This document shows, piece after piece, positions 32,130 to 43,300 of a DNA stretch of 60,286 nucleotides. Made by a program: the position numbers and the translations under genes. The DNA is taken from the NCBI GenBank assembly GCA_902799185.1, contig CADBZO010000019.1, positions 1-60,286 of the forward strand. The letters run 5' to 3'. The stretch is from an uncultured Bacteroidales bacterium (GTDB taxonomy: Bacteria > Bacteroidota > Bacteroidia > Bacteroidales > Paludibacteraceae). Under the pieces are notes generated by a model. That model saw only the letters and a program-made list of their open reading frames with translations. It ran no database searches and was not told the DNA's origin. Within the stretch, counting starts at the first letter, position 1, and every line of letters starts with the position of its first letter.

Positions 32130-32957
32130 ATGTTAGCATTAGTGACAGGTGCGTCGTCCGGTATCGGATTGCAATACGCTACGGTTCTGGCGCGGGATTA
32201 CGGGTGTGACCTGCTGCTGGTAAGCAACCAGGAGGCTGAGCTGGAGCAAGTAGCGGCGGAACTGAAAAAACAATACGGCGTGCAGACTGTGGCGCATTTC
32301 GCCGACCTGAGTCTGCCGGATGCCGCAGAGCGGCTTCATGCGTGGTGTGAAGAAGAGGGCTATACGGTTGACATACTGATCAATAACGCCGGTGTGTTCT
32401 TCTTCAATCCCTATTGTGAAACCTCGATGAAGCGGATCGAGCTGATGTTGCAGTTGCATGTGATGACGGTAGCGAAGCTGACGCGCCTTTTCGCCGAGGA
32501 TATGTGCCGGCGGGAGCTGACGGAGGAGGAAGCGGCGGTGCGTCTGTGCGGACGGAGACGCATGAAGGGTTATATCCTGAATATGAGCAGTATGTCGGCG
32601 TGGATGGCGATGCCGGGTATTCAGACTTACAATGCCACCAAGGCGTTTATCTATAACTTCTCCAAATCGCTGTGGTACGAGTTGAAGCCGAAGGGGGTAG
32701 GTATTACCGTGATGGCTCCGGGTGCTGTCGATACGGCACTGTTCGGCTTGGCGCCCCGTCTGCGCAGGCTGGCGGTGAACCTGACGGTAGCCATCCCGCC
32801 GGAGAAACTGGTCAAGCGGGCTTTGAAGGATTTGTTCCGAAACAGGAAAGCCGACACGCCGGGGTTCCTCAACTGGCTGTCCACGCCGTTACTCAAACAC
32901 ACGCCTGATTGGTTGCTCTTTTTGGCGATGAGGTACGTAGGCAAGTACCAAAAATGA
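32130..32957 (+). CDS. Short-chain dehydrogenase/reductase, 275 aa
   Basis: A classical SDR with the nucleotide loop TGASSGIG (residues 6-13), NNAG, the catalytic serine in NMSSMSAWM and the Y-x3-K in YNATKAF. It uses NAD(P)H to reduce a ketone or oxidise a hydroxyl. The C terminus has hydrophobic stretches near LLFLAMRYVGKYQK, like membrane-linked hydroxysteroid dehydrogenases of the 17-beta-HSD12 type. Its start lies one base after the OYE stop, so all three are one operon. A 3-hydroxysteroid dehydrogenase role is inferred from the neighbours. Confidence 0.9.
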   Translation: MLALVTGASSGIGLQYATVLARDYGCDLLLVSNQEAELEQVAAELKKQYGVQTVAHFADLSLPDAAERLHAWCEEEGYTVDILINNAGVFFFNPYCETSMKRIELMLQLHVMTVAKLTRLFAEDMCRRELTEEEAAVRLCGRRRMKGYILNMSSMSAWMAMPGIQTYNATKAFIYNFSKSLWYELKPKGVGITVMAPGAVDTALFGLAPRLRRLAVNLTVAIPPEKLVKRALKDLFRNRKADTPGFLNWLSTPLLKHTPDWLLFLAMRYVGKYQK

Positions 32958-32983
32958 ACACATAGTTCCCATATCATAAAACG

Positions 32984-33024
32984 ACACGATTATTAAGATT
33001 TATATGATGATTAATCGTGTTTTG
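32984..33024 (+). terminator. Terminator of the reductase operon
   Basis: ACACGATTA (32984-32992) pairs with TAATCGTGT (33012-33020), followed by TTT. A second possible helix pairs ATTATTAAGATT (32989-33000) with AATCTTAATAAT (33053-33064), which would compete with the first. Confidence 0.6.
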
Positions 33025-33091
33025 AGGGGTGAGAAGGTGTACGATTATTAACAATCTTAATAATTGGACACTTTTTCTTATTGGCGGCTCT

Positions 33092-33121
33092 ATGCCATAT
33101 CAAAAAAAAGCAGTACCTTTG
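33092..33121 (+). promoter_or_regulatory. Promoter of the TonB-receptor operon
   Basis: TACCTTTG at 33114-33121 and the spacer ATATCAAAAAAAAGCAG match the tRNA promoters exactly, but the upstream TTG is replaced by TAT (33091-33093). A weaker -33 box may mean activation is needed. Confidence 0.7.
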
Positions 33122-33146
33122 CACCGTTTTTTGGAAAAAGGTATAT

Positions 33147-35894
33147 ATGAAGAAGATTTACACGATTATTTTTACTTTGGTATTAGTCTCTTCTCTGCAG
33201 GCTGAGAAGTTAACCGGTATTGTAACCGATGCATTCACCCGTGAGCCGCTGATAGGTGTCTCGATCATGAACCTGGCCGACAGTACGGGTACGGTGACGG
33301 ACCTGGACGGAATGTTCGAACTTCAGGTCAAGAAGGCGCCGGTGAAGTTGCAGTTTTCCTATGTAGGTTATCAGACAGAGAGCAGGACGCTGAAGACTAT
33401 TCCTGCCAAGACGTATATCATGGCGATGCAGGCCGATAACGAGGTGCTGGACGAGCTGGTGGTTACGGCAGGCCGATTCGAGCAACGTATGACCGACGTG
33501 ACGGTCAGTATGGAGTTGCTCAAGCCGGAGGCCATCCGCCAGCAGGCTCCTACGGATCTCTCCGCTACGTTGCAGACCCTGCCGGGCGTAGAGATTATCG
33601 ACAAGCAGCCCAGTATCCGTGGCGGTGGCGGATGGACCTACAGCGTCGGTTCTCGATGCCAGGTGCTGATGGACGGAATGACGATACTGAACCCCAAGAC
33701 GGGTGAAATCAACTGGAACAACGTGCCGCTGGAGAACGTAGCGCAGGTGGAGGTAGTGAAAGGTGCTTCGTCGGTGCTGTACGGTTCGAGTGCGCTGAAC
33801 GGTGTAATCAATGTGTTGACCCAGCGTCCGGGTCTGGAGCCGAAAACGAAGATAAGCGGCTATGTAGGCGTATACGACAATTACAACAATTATAAGTACA
33901 CGGGTGCGCGTCTTCCGCTTTATTACGGCGCGGAGGCATCCCATTCGCGTCGGGTAGGGGACTTTGATATATCCGCCGCTATCAGCGGATTCAAGGACGA
34001 GGGCTACCGTCAGCAGAGCTTCAACGACCGTGTCCGTCTGGGCGGTAACATGACGTACCACGTACCGATGCCGGCAGACAAATACATGTCCGTAGGCGCA
34101 AATGTGAACTATGTAGCCAACCGTTACGGCGATTTCTTCATCTGGCGCAGTCCGAAGGATCCGATTCATCCTTCGCCGCTGACCAACATGGGCCGTAAGG
34201 AGCACAATTTCAATATCGACCCGTTCTTTAACTACGACGATGTAGAGAAAGGTATCTCCCACAAGGTACGTGCGCGTTTCTACATGACGGCGGACAACCT
34301 GACTACTCCGAGCGAGAATATCAGCACGGAGGAGCTGGCCAAATGGGCTGCTACGAGTTTCGATCTGGAGAAGATCAAAGGTTATTACGACAAGGTGAAA
34401 GGTTATACCGATGCGGGAATGGCTATAGAGGATGCATTGCTGGTGACTTTCCAGGACGTAGCCATTCCTGTGGTGAATGAAGACTGGCTGGGCGCTATTA
34501 AGAGCGGTATCGACTTGGTGCAGAACGGCTTTGGTTACAGCGGTACGGTAGCGGAGTTGCAAGATGCAGCGGCTTACGCCATGGCGCTGATAGCGAACAA
34601 CGAGCCTACCCGTCCCGAGTTGACCTATAACGGCTATATCGACTACCAGTTCGCCAAACAATGGAAATCGGGTGTACGTCTGACTACCGGTATCAACTGG
34701 AACCATATCACCAATACCGCCAATATCACCGGAACCCACCAGACCGACAACCTGGCGGCTTATTTGCAATACGACCACCGTATTGCCGACCGCCTGTCGC
34801 TGAGCGCGGGTGTGCGGTTCGAGTACTACCGCATGGATAATGACCTCAAGGAAGCTAATATTCAGATCGGTAAATGGCTCTGCCCGGTACGTCCGGTGTT
34901 CCGCGCCGGTTTGAACTGGGAGATCTACAAGGCGGGATTCCTCCGCGCCAGCTTCGGTCAGGGTTACCGCAACCCGTCTATTACAGAGAAGTTCGCCCGC
35001 AAGGATATCGGCGGCGTAGGTGTCTATCCGAACAAGGATATCAAGCCGGAGTCCGGGTATAACGCCGAGCTCGGTTACAAGCAGCTTTATAAGTTCGGTC
35101 CGGTGTCCGGTACGATTGACGTAGCGGCATTCTACACCGAATACCGGAATATGATTGAGTATCAGTTCGGTCTGTTCCGCAACTCGGATTTCTCGATGAT
35201 CAATTCGATGGATGACGTTATCGAGGAGGGCAAGAAGATGATTGACGATATCAAAGAAACCAAGTCTCTGAGCAATGCCGGTATCGGTATCGGCGCGCAG
35301 TTCGTGAACGTGAGTCATGCGCGTATCTATGGTGCCGAGGTGAGCACGGCAGGCAAGGTGGATATCAAGAAAGATATGGGGCTGATGTACTCTATCGGCT
35401 ATACCTTCACCGAGCCTGAGGATCTGGATAACAGCAAGCGCATCGAGGAGGAGAAGACCTACACCGATCCGTTGCAGATGAAGAACAAATCCAACGACTC
35501 CAAATATCTCAAATACCGCAACAAACACTCCTTCAAGGCCACGATTGACTATAACTACAAATGGCTGTCGTTAGGTTTGAATATGTCGTACCGCAGCAAG
35601 ATGCTGGCGGTGGACTACCTGATGGTAGATGAGCGGGAAAAAGATCAGGCGGATTTGATGGACTATGCGCGTAAGTTCATTTTTGGTTACGAGGACGGCA
35701 TGTCGCTCCACGACTACTGGATGGACCATAACAAAGGCGTGTTCACAATGGATCTGCGTGCGGCAGTGCGTTTCAAGGAGCATGTGGAGTTGCAGTTTAT
35801 CGTAAACAACCTGCTTAATACGGAGTACAGCTACCGTCCGATGGCGCTGGCTGCCCCGCGTACTTTCGTTTGCCGAATGAATATCACGTTGTAA
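33147..35894 (+). CDS. TonB-dependent receptor, 915 aa
   Basis: An outer-membrane active transporter. After a signal peptide (MKKIYTIIFTLVLVSSLQAE) come a carboxypeptidase-regulatory-like domain (LTGIVTDAFTREPLIGVSIM) and the plug domain (ELVVTAGRFEQRMTDVTVSM and VEVVKGASSVLYGSSALNGV). A 22-strand barrel follows and ends VCRMNITL. No SusD partner is present, so it is not a SusCD pair. The ligand is unknown; proteins of this layout carry metals, haem or small organic molecules. The start at 33147 is the one that opens the signal peptide. It heads an apparent operon with three large exported proteins. Confidence 0.93.
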   Translation: MKKIYTIIFTLVLVSSLQAEKLTGIVTDAFTREPLIGVSIMNLADSTGTVTDLDGMFELQVKKAPVKLQFSYVGYQTESRTLKTIPAKTYIMAMQADNEVLDELVVTAGRFEQRMTDVTVSMELLKPEAIRQQAPTDLSATLQTLPGVEIIDKQPSIRGGGGWTYSVGSRCQVLMDGMTILNPKTGEINWNNVPLENVAQVEVVKGASSVLYGSSALNGVINVLTQRPGLEPKTKISGYVGVYDNYNNYKYTGARLPLYYGAEASHSRRVGDFDISAAISGFKDEGYRQQSFNDRVRLGGNMTYHVPMPADKYMSVGANVNYVANRYGDFFIWRSPKDPIHPSPLTNMGRKEHNFNIDPFFNYDDVEKGISHKVRARFYMTADNLTTPSENISTEELAKWAATSFDLEKIKGYYDKVKGYTDAGMAIEDALLVTFQDVAIPVVNEDWLGAIKSGIDLVQNGFGYSGTVAELQDAAAYAMALIANNEPTRPELTYNGYIDYQFAKQWKSGVRLTTGINWNHITNTANITGTHQTDNLAAYLQYDHRIADRLSLSAGVRFEYYRMDNDLKEANIQIGKWLCPVRPVFRAGLNWEIYKAGFLRASFGQGYRNPSITEKFARKDIGGVGVYPNKDIKPESGYNAELGYKQLYKFGPVSGTIDVAAFYTEYRNMIEYQFGLFRNSDFSMINSMDDVIEEGKKMIDDIKETKSLSNAGIGIGAQFVNVSHARIYGAEVSTAGKVDIKKDMGLMYSIGYTFTEPEDLDNSKRIEEEKTYTDPLQMKNKSNDSKYLKYRNKHSFKATIDYNYKWLSLGLNMSYRSKMLAVDYLMVDEREKDQADLMDYARKFIFGYEDGMSLHDYWMDHNKGVFTMDLRAAVRFKEHVELQFIVNNLLNTEYSYRPMALAAPRTFVCRMNITL

Positions 35895-35955
35895 GTAGAA
35901 AGTAGAAAGACTGCGGCAGAGCCGCTCAAAGACAAAAGATAAAAGTAGAAAACTT

Positions 35956-38781
35956 ATGAAGAAGATTTTTACTACTATAATAATGACCTGCGTGCTGGCT
36001 TGCTCTGCAATGGCAGTCAAGGTAAGCGACGCATTGGGTGTGTATCAAGGCAATTTGAATATAGGCGGCGATGATTATCCGAACGAAGAGGTATATATCC
36101 TGCCGGGCGTGACGGCAAACACAATCACGTTTGTGTTGCCGGATTTCCGCTTCAATGGAGTTTCACTGGGCGACATTGTGCTGGTGAATATCCCGATGAA
36201 CGCGAGCGGTCAGTTGACATTAAGTAACCGTCCGCTATATATCAAAATTATCCAGACTCGCGCAGAGGTGTCAATGCAGAGCGGAAGCCTGCTCAACGGA
36301 ACAAAAGCGAACGTGTCGCTGTCTATCGAGGCAGGTCTCCCTGAACCGATTTCAGTGGTCTTTGCGGGAAGCAAAGTTACCAACCGCAACTACGCCATTA
36401 CAAACGGCGGTTTTGAGGGGGGATGGTCTAATGGAGAACCATCCGGATGGCACTCGTTTAATTCGGCTACCGGTGATCTCTCCGGTTTTGTAAAAGGTAC
36501 AACGCAGTTCTCTCAGAGTACGGACGTTCGCCCGGGCTCATCCGGTTCACATAGTGCGCTGATTAAAACCAAGATAACCTTCGGTGCAAAAGGTAATGGC
36601 AACTGCACGAATGGTCAAATCAATGCCGGTTCTATGACGGCTACTGATGCCAGCGGAAACTATAATTTTTCCGACCCGTCCAACAACGGCTATAACACGG
36701 CATTTGTTGGGCAACCGGATTCATTGGTGTTCTGGGCTAAATATATTCCTGGCGGCGGAAGCGTAACAGACAATTCCAATAAAGCCCGTGCGAACGCCGT
36801 GATTACCCAAAACGCCCGTTACCAGGATCCCGAAACAGGTAGTTATGGAAATGTCAAGGTGGCAGCCGCTACTATCAATTATTCGGCTACCAGTTCCAAA
36901 GGCTGGCAGCGTTTGACGACGCCTTTTACTTATACTTCTTTGGATCCTTCTTCTGCGGCATATATCCTGGTTACTTTTTCTACAAATGCAACACCTGGCG
37001 GGGGTAATGCCTCAAGCGGCAACTTAGATAATGTGTATCTGGATGACGCGGAGATTGTTTATAACCATGCGTTGAAATCGTTGAAGATGGATAATAAAAC
37101 TATTTCGTTCACCAACGGCAAGGCGAACTCTACTGCATACTTCAGCGACAGCGACTATACTTTTGCCGCTACTACCAACGGCAAGGGCGCCAAGACGTTT
37201 GTGGGCTATGACGAGGCGAACAATCAGGTGCATTTCTATGTAGTAGCAAACAACTACTCGCAGGCGGGCGCGAGCGCGTATTCCTTATATACATTACAGA
37301 TGGTAGAACCTATCCGTGACACCTATTACGAGTATGCGGCATCAACCTGCGACAACGAACCGTATTCGGATAACTTGTTTACGAATCTGACGAAGGCGGG
37401 TACGTACCACGCAACTATCAAGAATGCAGCGGGTTATGACTCCATCGTGACTCTGACGCTGAGCGTGCTGCCGACTTATACCATGCCGGCTACGGCTACC
37501 ATCAACATGGATGAGACTTATACCTGGCGCGGCAAGGAGTACAAAGACCTTGTGCCGGGTGTATATCACTATACCGACTCGCTGCAAACCAAGGCCGGTT
37601 GTGACTCCGTCTATACCTTGGAGCTGACTGTCAAACCGATTGGTTATCTGGTAGATGAAGTGATGACAACCTGTCAGAACGAGCCAGTGGAATGGCACGG
37701 CAAGAAGCTCTCTACCGCTGTTTCCGGGACGGTTGTTGCCTATGACTCGCTCCGGTCAATCTATGGGACGGATTCGGTCATCCGAATGACGTTGAACGTG
37801 CTGCCTACCTATACGCTGCCTACTATGGCTACTATCCGGATGGATGAGTCTTATACATGGCGCAAGAAGGAGTATAAGGATCTCGTACCGGGCGAATATA
37901 CCTATTTCGACTCGCTGCAAACCCAAGCCGGCTGTGACTCCGTCTATGTATTGACGCTGACAGTGATACCTATTGCATATTCGTTCAAAGAAACGATGAC
38001 AACCTGCCAGAACGAAGAGATGGAATGGCATGGCAAGACATTGGTCACCGCTACTCCGGGAACCTATATGGTGTATGATTCTCTTAAATCGGTATATGGC
38101 ATGGACTCCGTGTATGCTCTCTCGCTGACGGTACTACCTATCTGGCTCTCCAAGCCGGAGACTCACTACTCCAATACCGGGGAGATCACTTGGCGCGGAA
38201 AGACGATAGAGGGTTTGGCTTATGCCAACGAACCGTATTATTTCTATGACACGCTGACCGCCTCCAATGGTTGTGACTCGATTTATGTACTATGTCTCTA
38301 TGTATCGGATCTGCCTATCACGCGTGGTGAATACGAGGCTGCTTTCTGCGAAGGCGAGTCGGTAACATTTGAGGACAGCACCTATACGGAACCCTTCGAG
38401 GGCGACATCCGTGTGAGCGAGAGGAATAGCTACGGTGGCGACTCCATCGTGCATCTGACTGTGACGGTTTACCCCAACTATGTGGTAGATCAGTATCTGA
38501 CTATGGTGAAGGGCGATAACCGGACTTGGGAGGGATGGAACCTGAGTACCATGCCTTTGGGAGAGATGACGCTCCGTGCGTATTATTACAGCGATTATGA
38601 CTGTGACTCCACAATCGTGCTGCACCTGTCTGTAAAGACGGCTGAGGAGATAGCTACGGGTCTTCCGGATGCGCCTGATACGCATGCCCGTTATACACAG
38701 AAGGTGCTCCAAAACGGCAATCTATATATCATCCGCGAGGATGAAACCATTTATACTATTATTGGTACAAAAATCAAATAA
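35956..38781 (+). CDS. Large exported protein: calycin-like, PCMD and CDSVY-repeat domains, 941 aa
   Basis: A signal peptide ends ACSAMAV. A calycin-like beta-barrel domain follows (about 20-145, VSDALGVYQGNLNIGGDDYP to PEPISVVFAG), then a PCMD-type domain (about 150-375, TNGGFEGGWSNGEPSGWHSF to VYLDDAEIVY). The rest is tandem 60- to 110-residue units that end in GCDSVYTLELTV or GGDSIVHLTV. The last 30 residues (VLQNGNLYIIREDETIYTII) share a pattern with the next two proteins. Surface exposure is likely; function is unknown. PCMD was proposed as a carbohydrate-related domain. It is 61 bp from the receptor gene. Confidence 0.85.
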   Translation: MKKIFTTIIMTCVLACSAMAVKVSDALGVYQGNLNIGGDDYPNEEVYILPGVTANTITFVLPDFRFNGVSLGDIVLVNIPMNASGQLTLSNRPLYIKIIQTRAEVSMQSGSLLNGTKANVSLSIEAGLPEPISVVFAGSKVTNRNYAITNGGFEGGWSNGEPSGWHSFNSATGDLSGFVKGTTQFSQSTDVRPGSSGSHSALIKTKITFGAKGNGNCTNGQINAGSMTATDASGNYNFSDPSNNGYNTAFVGQPDSLVFWAKYIPGGGSVTDNSNKARANAVITQNARYQDPETGSYGNVKVAAATINYSATSSKGWQRLTTPFTYTSLDPSSAAYILVTFSTNATPGGGNASSGNLDNVYLDDAEIVYNHALKSLKMDNKTISFTNGKANSTAYFSDSDYTFAATTNGKGAKTFVGYDEANNQVHFYVVANNYSQAGASAYSLYTLQMVEPIRDTYYEYAASTCDNEPYSDNLFTNLTKAGTYHATIKNAAGYDSIVTLTLSVLPTYTMPATATINMDETYTWRGKEYKDLVPGVYHYTDSLQTKAGCDSVYTLELTVKPIGYLVDEVMTTCQNEPVEWHGKKLSTAVSGTVVAYDSLRSIYGTDSVIRMTLNVLPTYTLPTMATIRMDESYTWRKKEYKDLVPGEYTYFDSLQTQAGCDSVYVLTLTVIPIAYSFKETMTTCQNEEMEWHGKTLVTATPGTYMVYDSLKSVYGMDSVYALSLTVLPIWLSKPETHYSNTGEITWRGKTIEGLAYANEPYYFYDTLTASNGCDSIYVLCLYVSDLPITRGEYEAAFCEGESVTFEDSTYTEPFEGDIRVSERNSYGGDSIVHLTVTVYPNYVVDQYLTMVKGDNRTWEGWNLSTMPLGEMTLRAYYYSDYDCDSTIVLHLSVKTAEEIATGLPDAPDTHARYTQKVLQNGNLYIIREDETIYTIIGTKIK

Positions 38782-38794
38782 ATTTATTACAACA

Positions 38795-40357
38795 ATGAAA
38801 AAAGTATTTTTTACTCTTTTGGCGGGACTGATGGTCTCCGCACAAGTAATGGCAGTATCCGTTATGGATGTCTGCGGTCAGTATGAAGGCGATTTATTGC
38901 TTGGTATGGAAGAAAAATATCCTGAGAGCCAGGTGTATCTCTTCCCGGGTGTGACAGACAGCACACTCACCTTTGTTCTGCCGGATTTTAAGTTTAATGG
39001 TGTCAGCCTTGGTAATATCGTGCTACCGAATATCACGATGACTGAAGACGGTCGGTTTACCATTGAGGAGACCACATTGTATCTGGTGCTGCTGAAGCTC
39101 CGTGCAACTATCAACATTCTGGAATCATATACCGATACGTTGGGCAATACGTACACCTCTCGCGCTACGGAGAACCATGCAGGTATTGTACTTGAGATAG
39201 CTGAGCCGAAGACCTTGCCGGAACCAATCATCGTAAAATTCTCGGGTGAGGCTGTTCGTTCAAACAACTACGCACTGCCGAATGGCGGTTTCGAGGGCGC
39301 ATGGACCAACAATGAGCCTGCCGGCTGGCATTCTTTCAATACGGCAACCGGCCCGCTTGCTAATTTAATAAGAAGTACAACTCAATTTGTTCCTTCTAAC
39401 GAAGTACGTCCGGGTTCCAATGGTAAGAATAGTGCTGTCATAGCCTCGAGATCATTGTTTGGCGTAAATGCCAATGGAAACTGCACCAACGGTCAGATAT
39501 ATGCAGGTGCGATGAAGGCAACAGACGCAACTGCCAACTATAATTTCTCCGACCCGGATAGCGCGTTCAATACGCCGTTCCAAGGTCATCCTGACTCTAT
39601 CGTATTATGGGCGAAATACATCCCCGGAGACCGCAATGCGGCTGACGACGCTAACCAAGCTCGACTGTGTGCTGTTATCACAACCAATGCACGTTATCAT
39701 GATCCCGAGTTGAACAACGACTCCATTAAACAGGCTGATTTCCGTATGGGTGCTGCTATTCTCAACTACTCGGCTACTGCCGACCTGGGATGGCAGCGTC
39801 TCGCTGTTCCTTTCGTATATGATCCTGCTAACTTGGATAAAGAGCCGGCATATATCCTTACCACTTTTACGACCAACAAGATTCCTGGTGGCGGCACCGG
39901 AACGAAAGCCCATCCCGACTCTGTGTTCATCGACGATGTAGAGTTGGTTTACAACAACCGTATCTCGCTCCTCGCACGTGGCGAAGAGACGATTGACTGG
40001 GATGGAGAATCGTACAAGATTGAGGATACTTACTGCGATTCGTGTGGTATATTCAATGCTTTAACTACCGGTATTTCTACTCAGGCTTTCTATGCTTTCG
40101 ATGCCATTCACAAATGCGTATTCGTCTATGTGGTAGCTGACGACTATGCGCAGAGCGGGAAGTATAATCTCTATCGCGTGGACTTCACCAATACCGATGC
40201 AAAAGGTACTTCGCTTGATCCGAAAGTGCCGGATCCTCAAGGCATCCACGAAGTGGCTACTCGCGAGGCACGCTTCGAGAAGGCACTCATTAACGGTCAA
40301 CTCTATCTCCGCCGCGGTGACGTATGGTACAACGTCTCCGGCGTGAGAGTAAAATAA
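38795..40357 (+). CDS. Exported protein: calycin-like and PCMD domains, 520 aa
   Basis: A paralog of the first 380 residues of the preceding protein. Signal peptide ending SAQVMAV, calycin-like domain (VSVMDVCGQYEGDLLLGMEE) and PCMD-type domain (NGGFEGAWTNNEPAGWHSFN to SVFIDDVELVY). The CDSVY repeats are absent. It ends directly in the shared tail, with KALINGQLYLRRGDVWYNVS and GVRVK. The start 38795 (MKKVFFTLLAG) lies 13 bp after the previous stop. The pair may bind related ligands; no enzyme motif is visible. Confidence 0.85.
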   Translation: MKKVFFTLLAGLMVSAQVMAVSVMDVCGQYEGDLLLGMEEKYPESQVYLFPGVTDSTLTFVLPDFKFNGVSLGNIVLPNITMTEDGRFTIEETTLYLVLLKLRATINILESYTDTLGNTYTSRATENHAGIVLEIAEPKTLPEPIIVKFSGEAVRSNNYALPNGGFEGAWTNNEPAGWHSFNTATGPLANLIRSTTQFVPSNEVRPGSNGKNSAVIASRSLFGVNANGNCTNGQIYAGAMKATDATANYNFSDPDSAFNTPFQGHPDSIVLWAKYIPGDRNAADDANQARLCAVITTNARYHDPELNNDSIKQADFRMGAAILNYSATADLGWQRLAVPFVYDPANLDKEPAYILTTFTTNKIPGGGTGTKAHPDSVFIDDVELVYNNRISLLARGEETIDWDGESYKIEDTYCDSCGIFNALTTGISTQAFYAFDAIHKCVFVYVVADDYAQSGKYNLYRVDFTNTDAKGTSLDPKVPDPQGIHEVATREARFEKALINGQLYLRRGDVWYNVSGVRVK

Positions 40358-40365
40358 CAAAATAT

Positions 40366-43300
40366 ATGAAAAAATCTCGTAAACAATGGTTATTGTCAGC
40401 AGTGTTTGCCATAGGTTGCTCCATAGCAGCCTATGCGCAGCTGCCGTATAATACGACCATGACGCAAAGCCACTACAATGATAATAAGGTGGTAATACAA
40501 AAAGTAGCTAGTAATAATTTGTATGAATGGTCAAATGGTATTAGATTAGGGTATTCAACGGGTCTGTTTGGAGTTCAGAAACCTGGTGATTGGGAGGACA
40601 AGTATGTGGTAATCGCGTTGGCACAGAACAGTATTCCTTATCAATTGACATTTACGTACAAATGTAGCAGTACGATTGCTACTAATCCGGATTGGTATGT
40701 TGCCGAGAGTCCTGATAATAAGACTTGGACGACCATATGGTCTGCTGTCACTCCGACATCTTCCTCGGTTTCTGTGTCCACAGAGACTTATACAGCCTCT
40801 CCTATTGATCTTTCCAAATCGACCAAGTACCTCAAACTTTGCTATAGCGGTAACTATGGAGGAACATTTGGAAGTATCAAGGTAACGGACCAAGCGTATG
40901 TGAATGATCCGGTAGTAGATGACAAGAAAGTCACTTCGCTGGATTTCGGTACGGGTTCCATTAGTTCCGGTAAGGAGGAGAAGAGTTTTGACATTGAGTG
41001 GTGTAATGTAAATGCTCTTTCGGTTACTTGCGACAACACGGACTTCTTCACCGTTAGTCCTGCTTCGTTCGGCGGGAAGGCAAAATACGGTACGCAGACA
41101 ATTACCGTGGCTTATAACCGTGACAAGGAGGTAGGTACGCATAGCGGCACTATCACCATCACCAACGGTTCGAATACCAAGACCGTTACTGTTTCCGGTT
41201 CTACCACCAGGCGTAGTCAGGCAATCCATTGGAACGCCGATCTGGCTGCAACCAACTTTACGCTGAATGCCGGCGACAATCTCACCGGTGCGGAGATCGC
41301 CACCGCAGATAACGAGGAAGCCAAAATGACTTATACCACCTCTGACGCAGAAATCATTGCAGTGTCGGAGGATGGCAAGACGCTCCAAGCAATTGCTAAC
41401 GGTACCGCAACTATCACTGCCAACGCTACCGGTAATGATATTTACGACGAGGCGGTTGATAGCAAAGAGTTCACTGTGACCTCGAAAAATAAACAGACCA
41501 TCACATGGGAGCAGAACCTGCTGGGCTTGAAGACCACGCAGGCTAATGCCACTATCGCTTTGGAGGCTACTGCGACCAGCGGAGGTGTGATTACTTATGC
41601 TATCGAGGGCGGCAGTGCAGACTGTATCCGGCTGAGCGGGGAGAACAACGCTACCCTGACTATCACAGGTGCAGCAGGAGAGGCATATATCATTGCTACT
41701 CAAGCAGGCGGGCTGATAGGTGAGGAGGAGTGGATATCCGCTACCTACCGCAAGCATGTGAAGGTACGTGACCCCAACTCAGCTTGTGACGAGTACGCAC
41801 TGGCAGACAAGAGTTTTACCTTCTCAGAAGGCCACAAGTCAACCTTTGCTGTGCATGAATACAAGCTTGACGGCAAGCCGACCAATCTGACTTTCACGGC
41901 AAAAGCCGGTGGCAAGCAGTATATCTGGGGCGAACGTGAACCGATTTATATTGACCAGTATGCCAATTTCGGCTCCGGTTTGGAGTGGCATCAGATAACT
42001 GCCGTTACTTTGGAAGAGAACAGCAAGAACTACGGTCCTTACGCTCTGAACGAGACGGCTACCAAGATTCGCTTCCGTACGGGGGATTATTCCAAGCAGG
42101 AGGTATCGAATATCTCCATACCCCGTAAGAAAGAGATGGTAGTCAGCGAGACGAGTATCACCGAGGAGGCGGAGCGTAATGTACGCTGGTCGAAGACCAT
42201 CTCTGTCTCCCGTTCGAATATCGACATAGTGGATATATCGGTTATAAGCAGCGATCCTGCCTGTCCGTTTGAGTTGGACAAGACTTCCATCGGTACGGAC
42301 TGTGCCGACCGCAGCACGGAGACATTCACCGTCTCAATCACCCCGCACGAGCGGAACGCCGTATATACCGGTACGATTACTATCACGGATGGAAAAGCCA
42401 CTCCGACTACCCATACCATTGATTTGAGTATCAAGGCGGTAGCGTTCCACCAGACCATCAACGGTTTTGAGTTGCCCGCAGAGGCACTGACGACGGCGGA
42501 GATCCCGGCTTTTGAAGCTACCGCTACCAGCGGTCTGGAGGTGGTTTATCTCAGTTCGGATAGTACGGTTGCTTATGTAGAGAATAACCGTTTGGTGGTT
42601 CTCTCCGCCGGTACAGTGGCTATCACGGCTTATCAGGCCGGTGACGAAAAATACGACCCGGCTTCGGACACGAAGACGATCACCCTCTCCCTCACGCCGG
42701 TAGAGATTATAGAGGCTCCTACGGCTTCGGCGCTGGTGGTAGGCGAGAGTCTTGCGCAGTCGGTGCTCACCGGCGGCGAGGCGTCGGTAGCGGGTACTTT
42801 CGCTTGGCAGGACGAGACCATCACTCCGGAGGAAGGAGAGCGAGCCTATACGGTGCTCTTCACGCCGGATAACACGGCTATCTATGCTACCGCTACGACG
42901 GAAGTAACGGTGCAGACAACTTTCACCAAGCACGACCAGTCTATTGTCTGGAACGACGAGATCCCGGAATTGTACCCGAACCGCACGTTCGGCCTCACTG
43001 CATATGCTACGGCCGGTCTGGAGGTATCGTTCGTCAGCTCGGACAGCACGGTTGCCTATGTGGAGAATAACGAGTTGCGCACGCTGGCTGTAGGACAGGC
43101 TACTATCACGGCGGTGCAGGCAGGTAATGAGTTCTACAACGATGCGGAGCCGGTAGCCAAGACCGTGACGGTTGTTCGTATTCCGGATGCTTATGGCGAT
43201 TACACGATTACTATCTGCGAGGGCGACTCGGCTGAGTTCCGCGGCACATGGTACAAAGAGGCAGGGACGACCGACGTGCTTCTGGAGGAGAAAAACCTCC

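Noticed and set aside
33210-35528. Long open frame on the minus strand (about 770 codons)
   Set aside because: It lies antisense to the TonB-dependent receptor, has no family resemblance, and is a shadow of the GC-rich third positions of the real gene.
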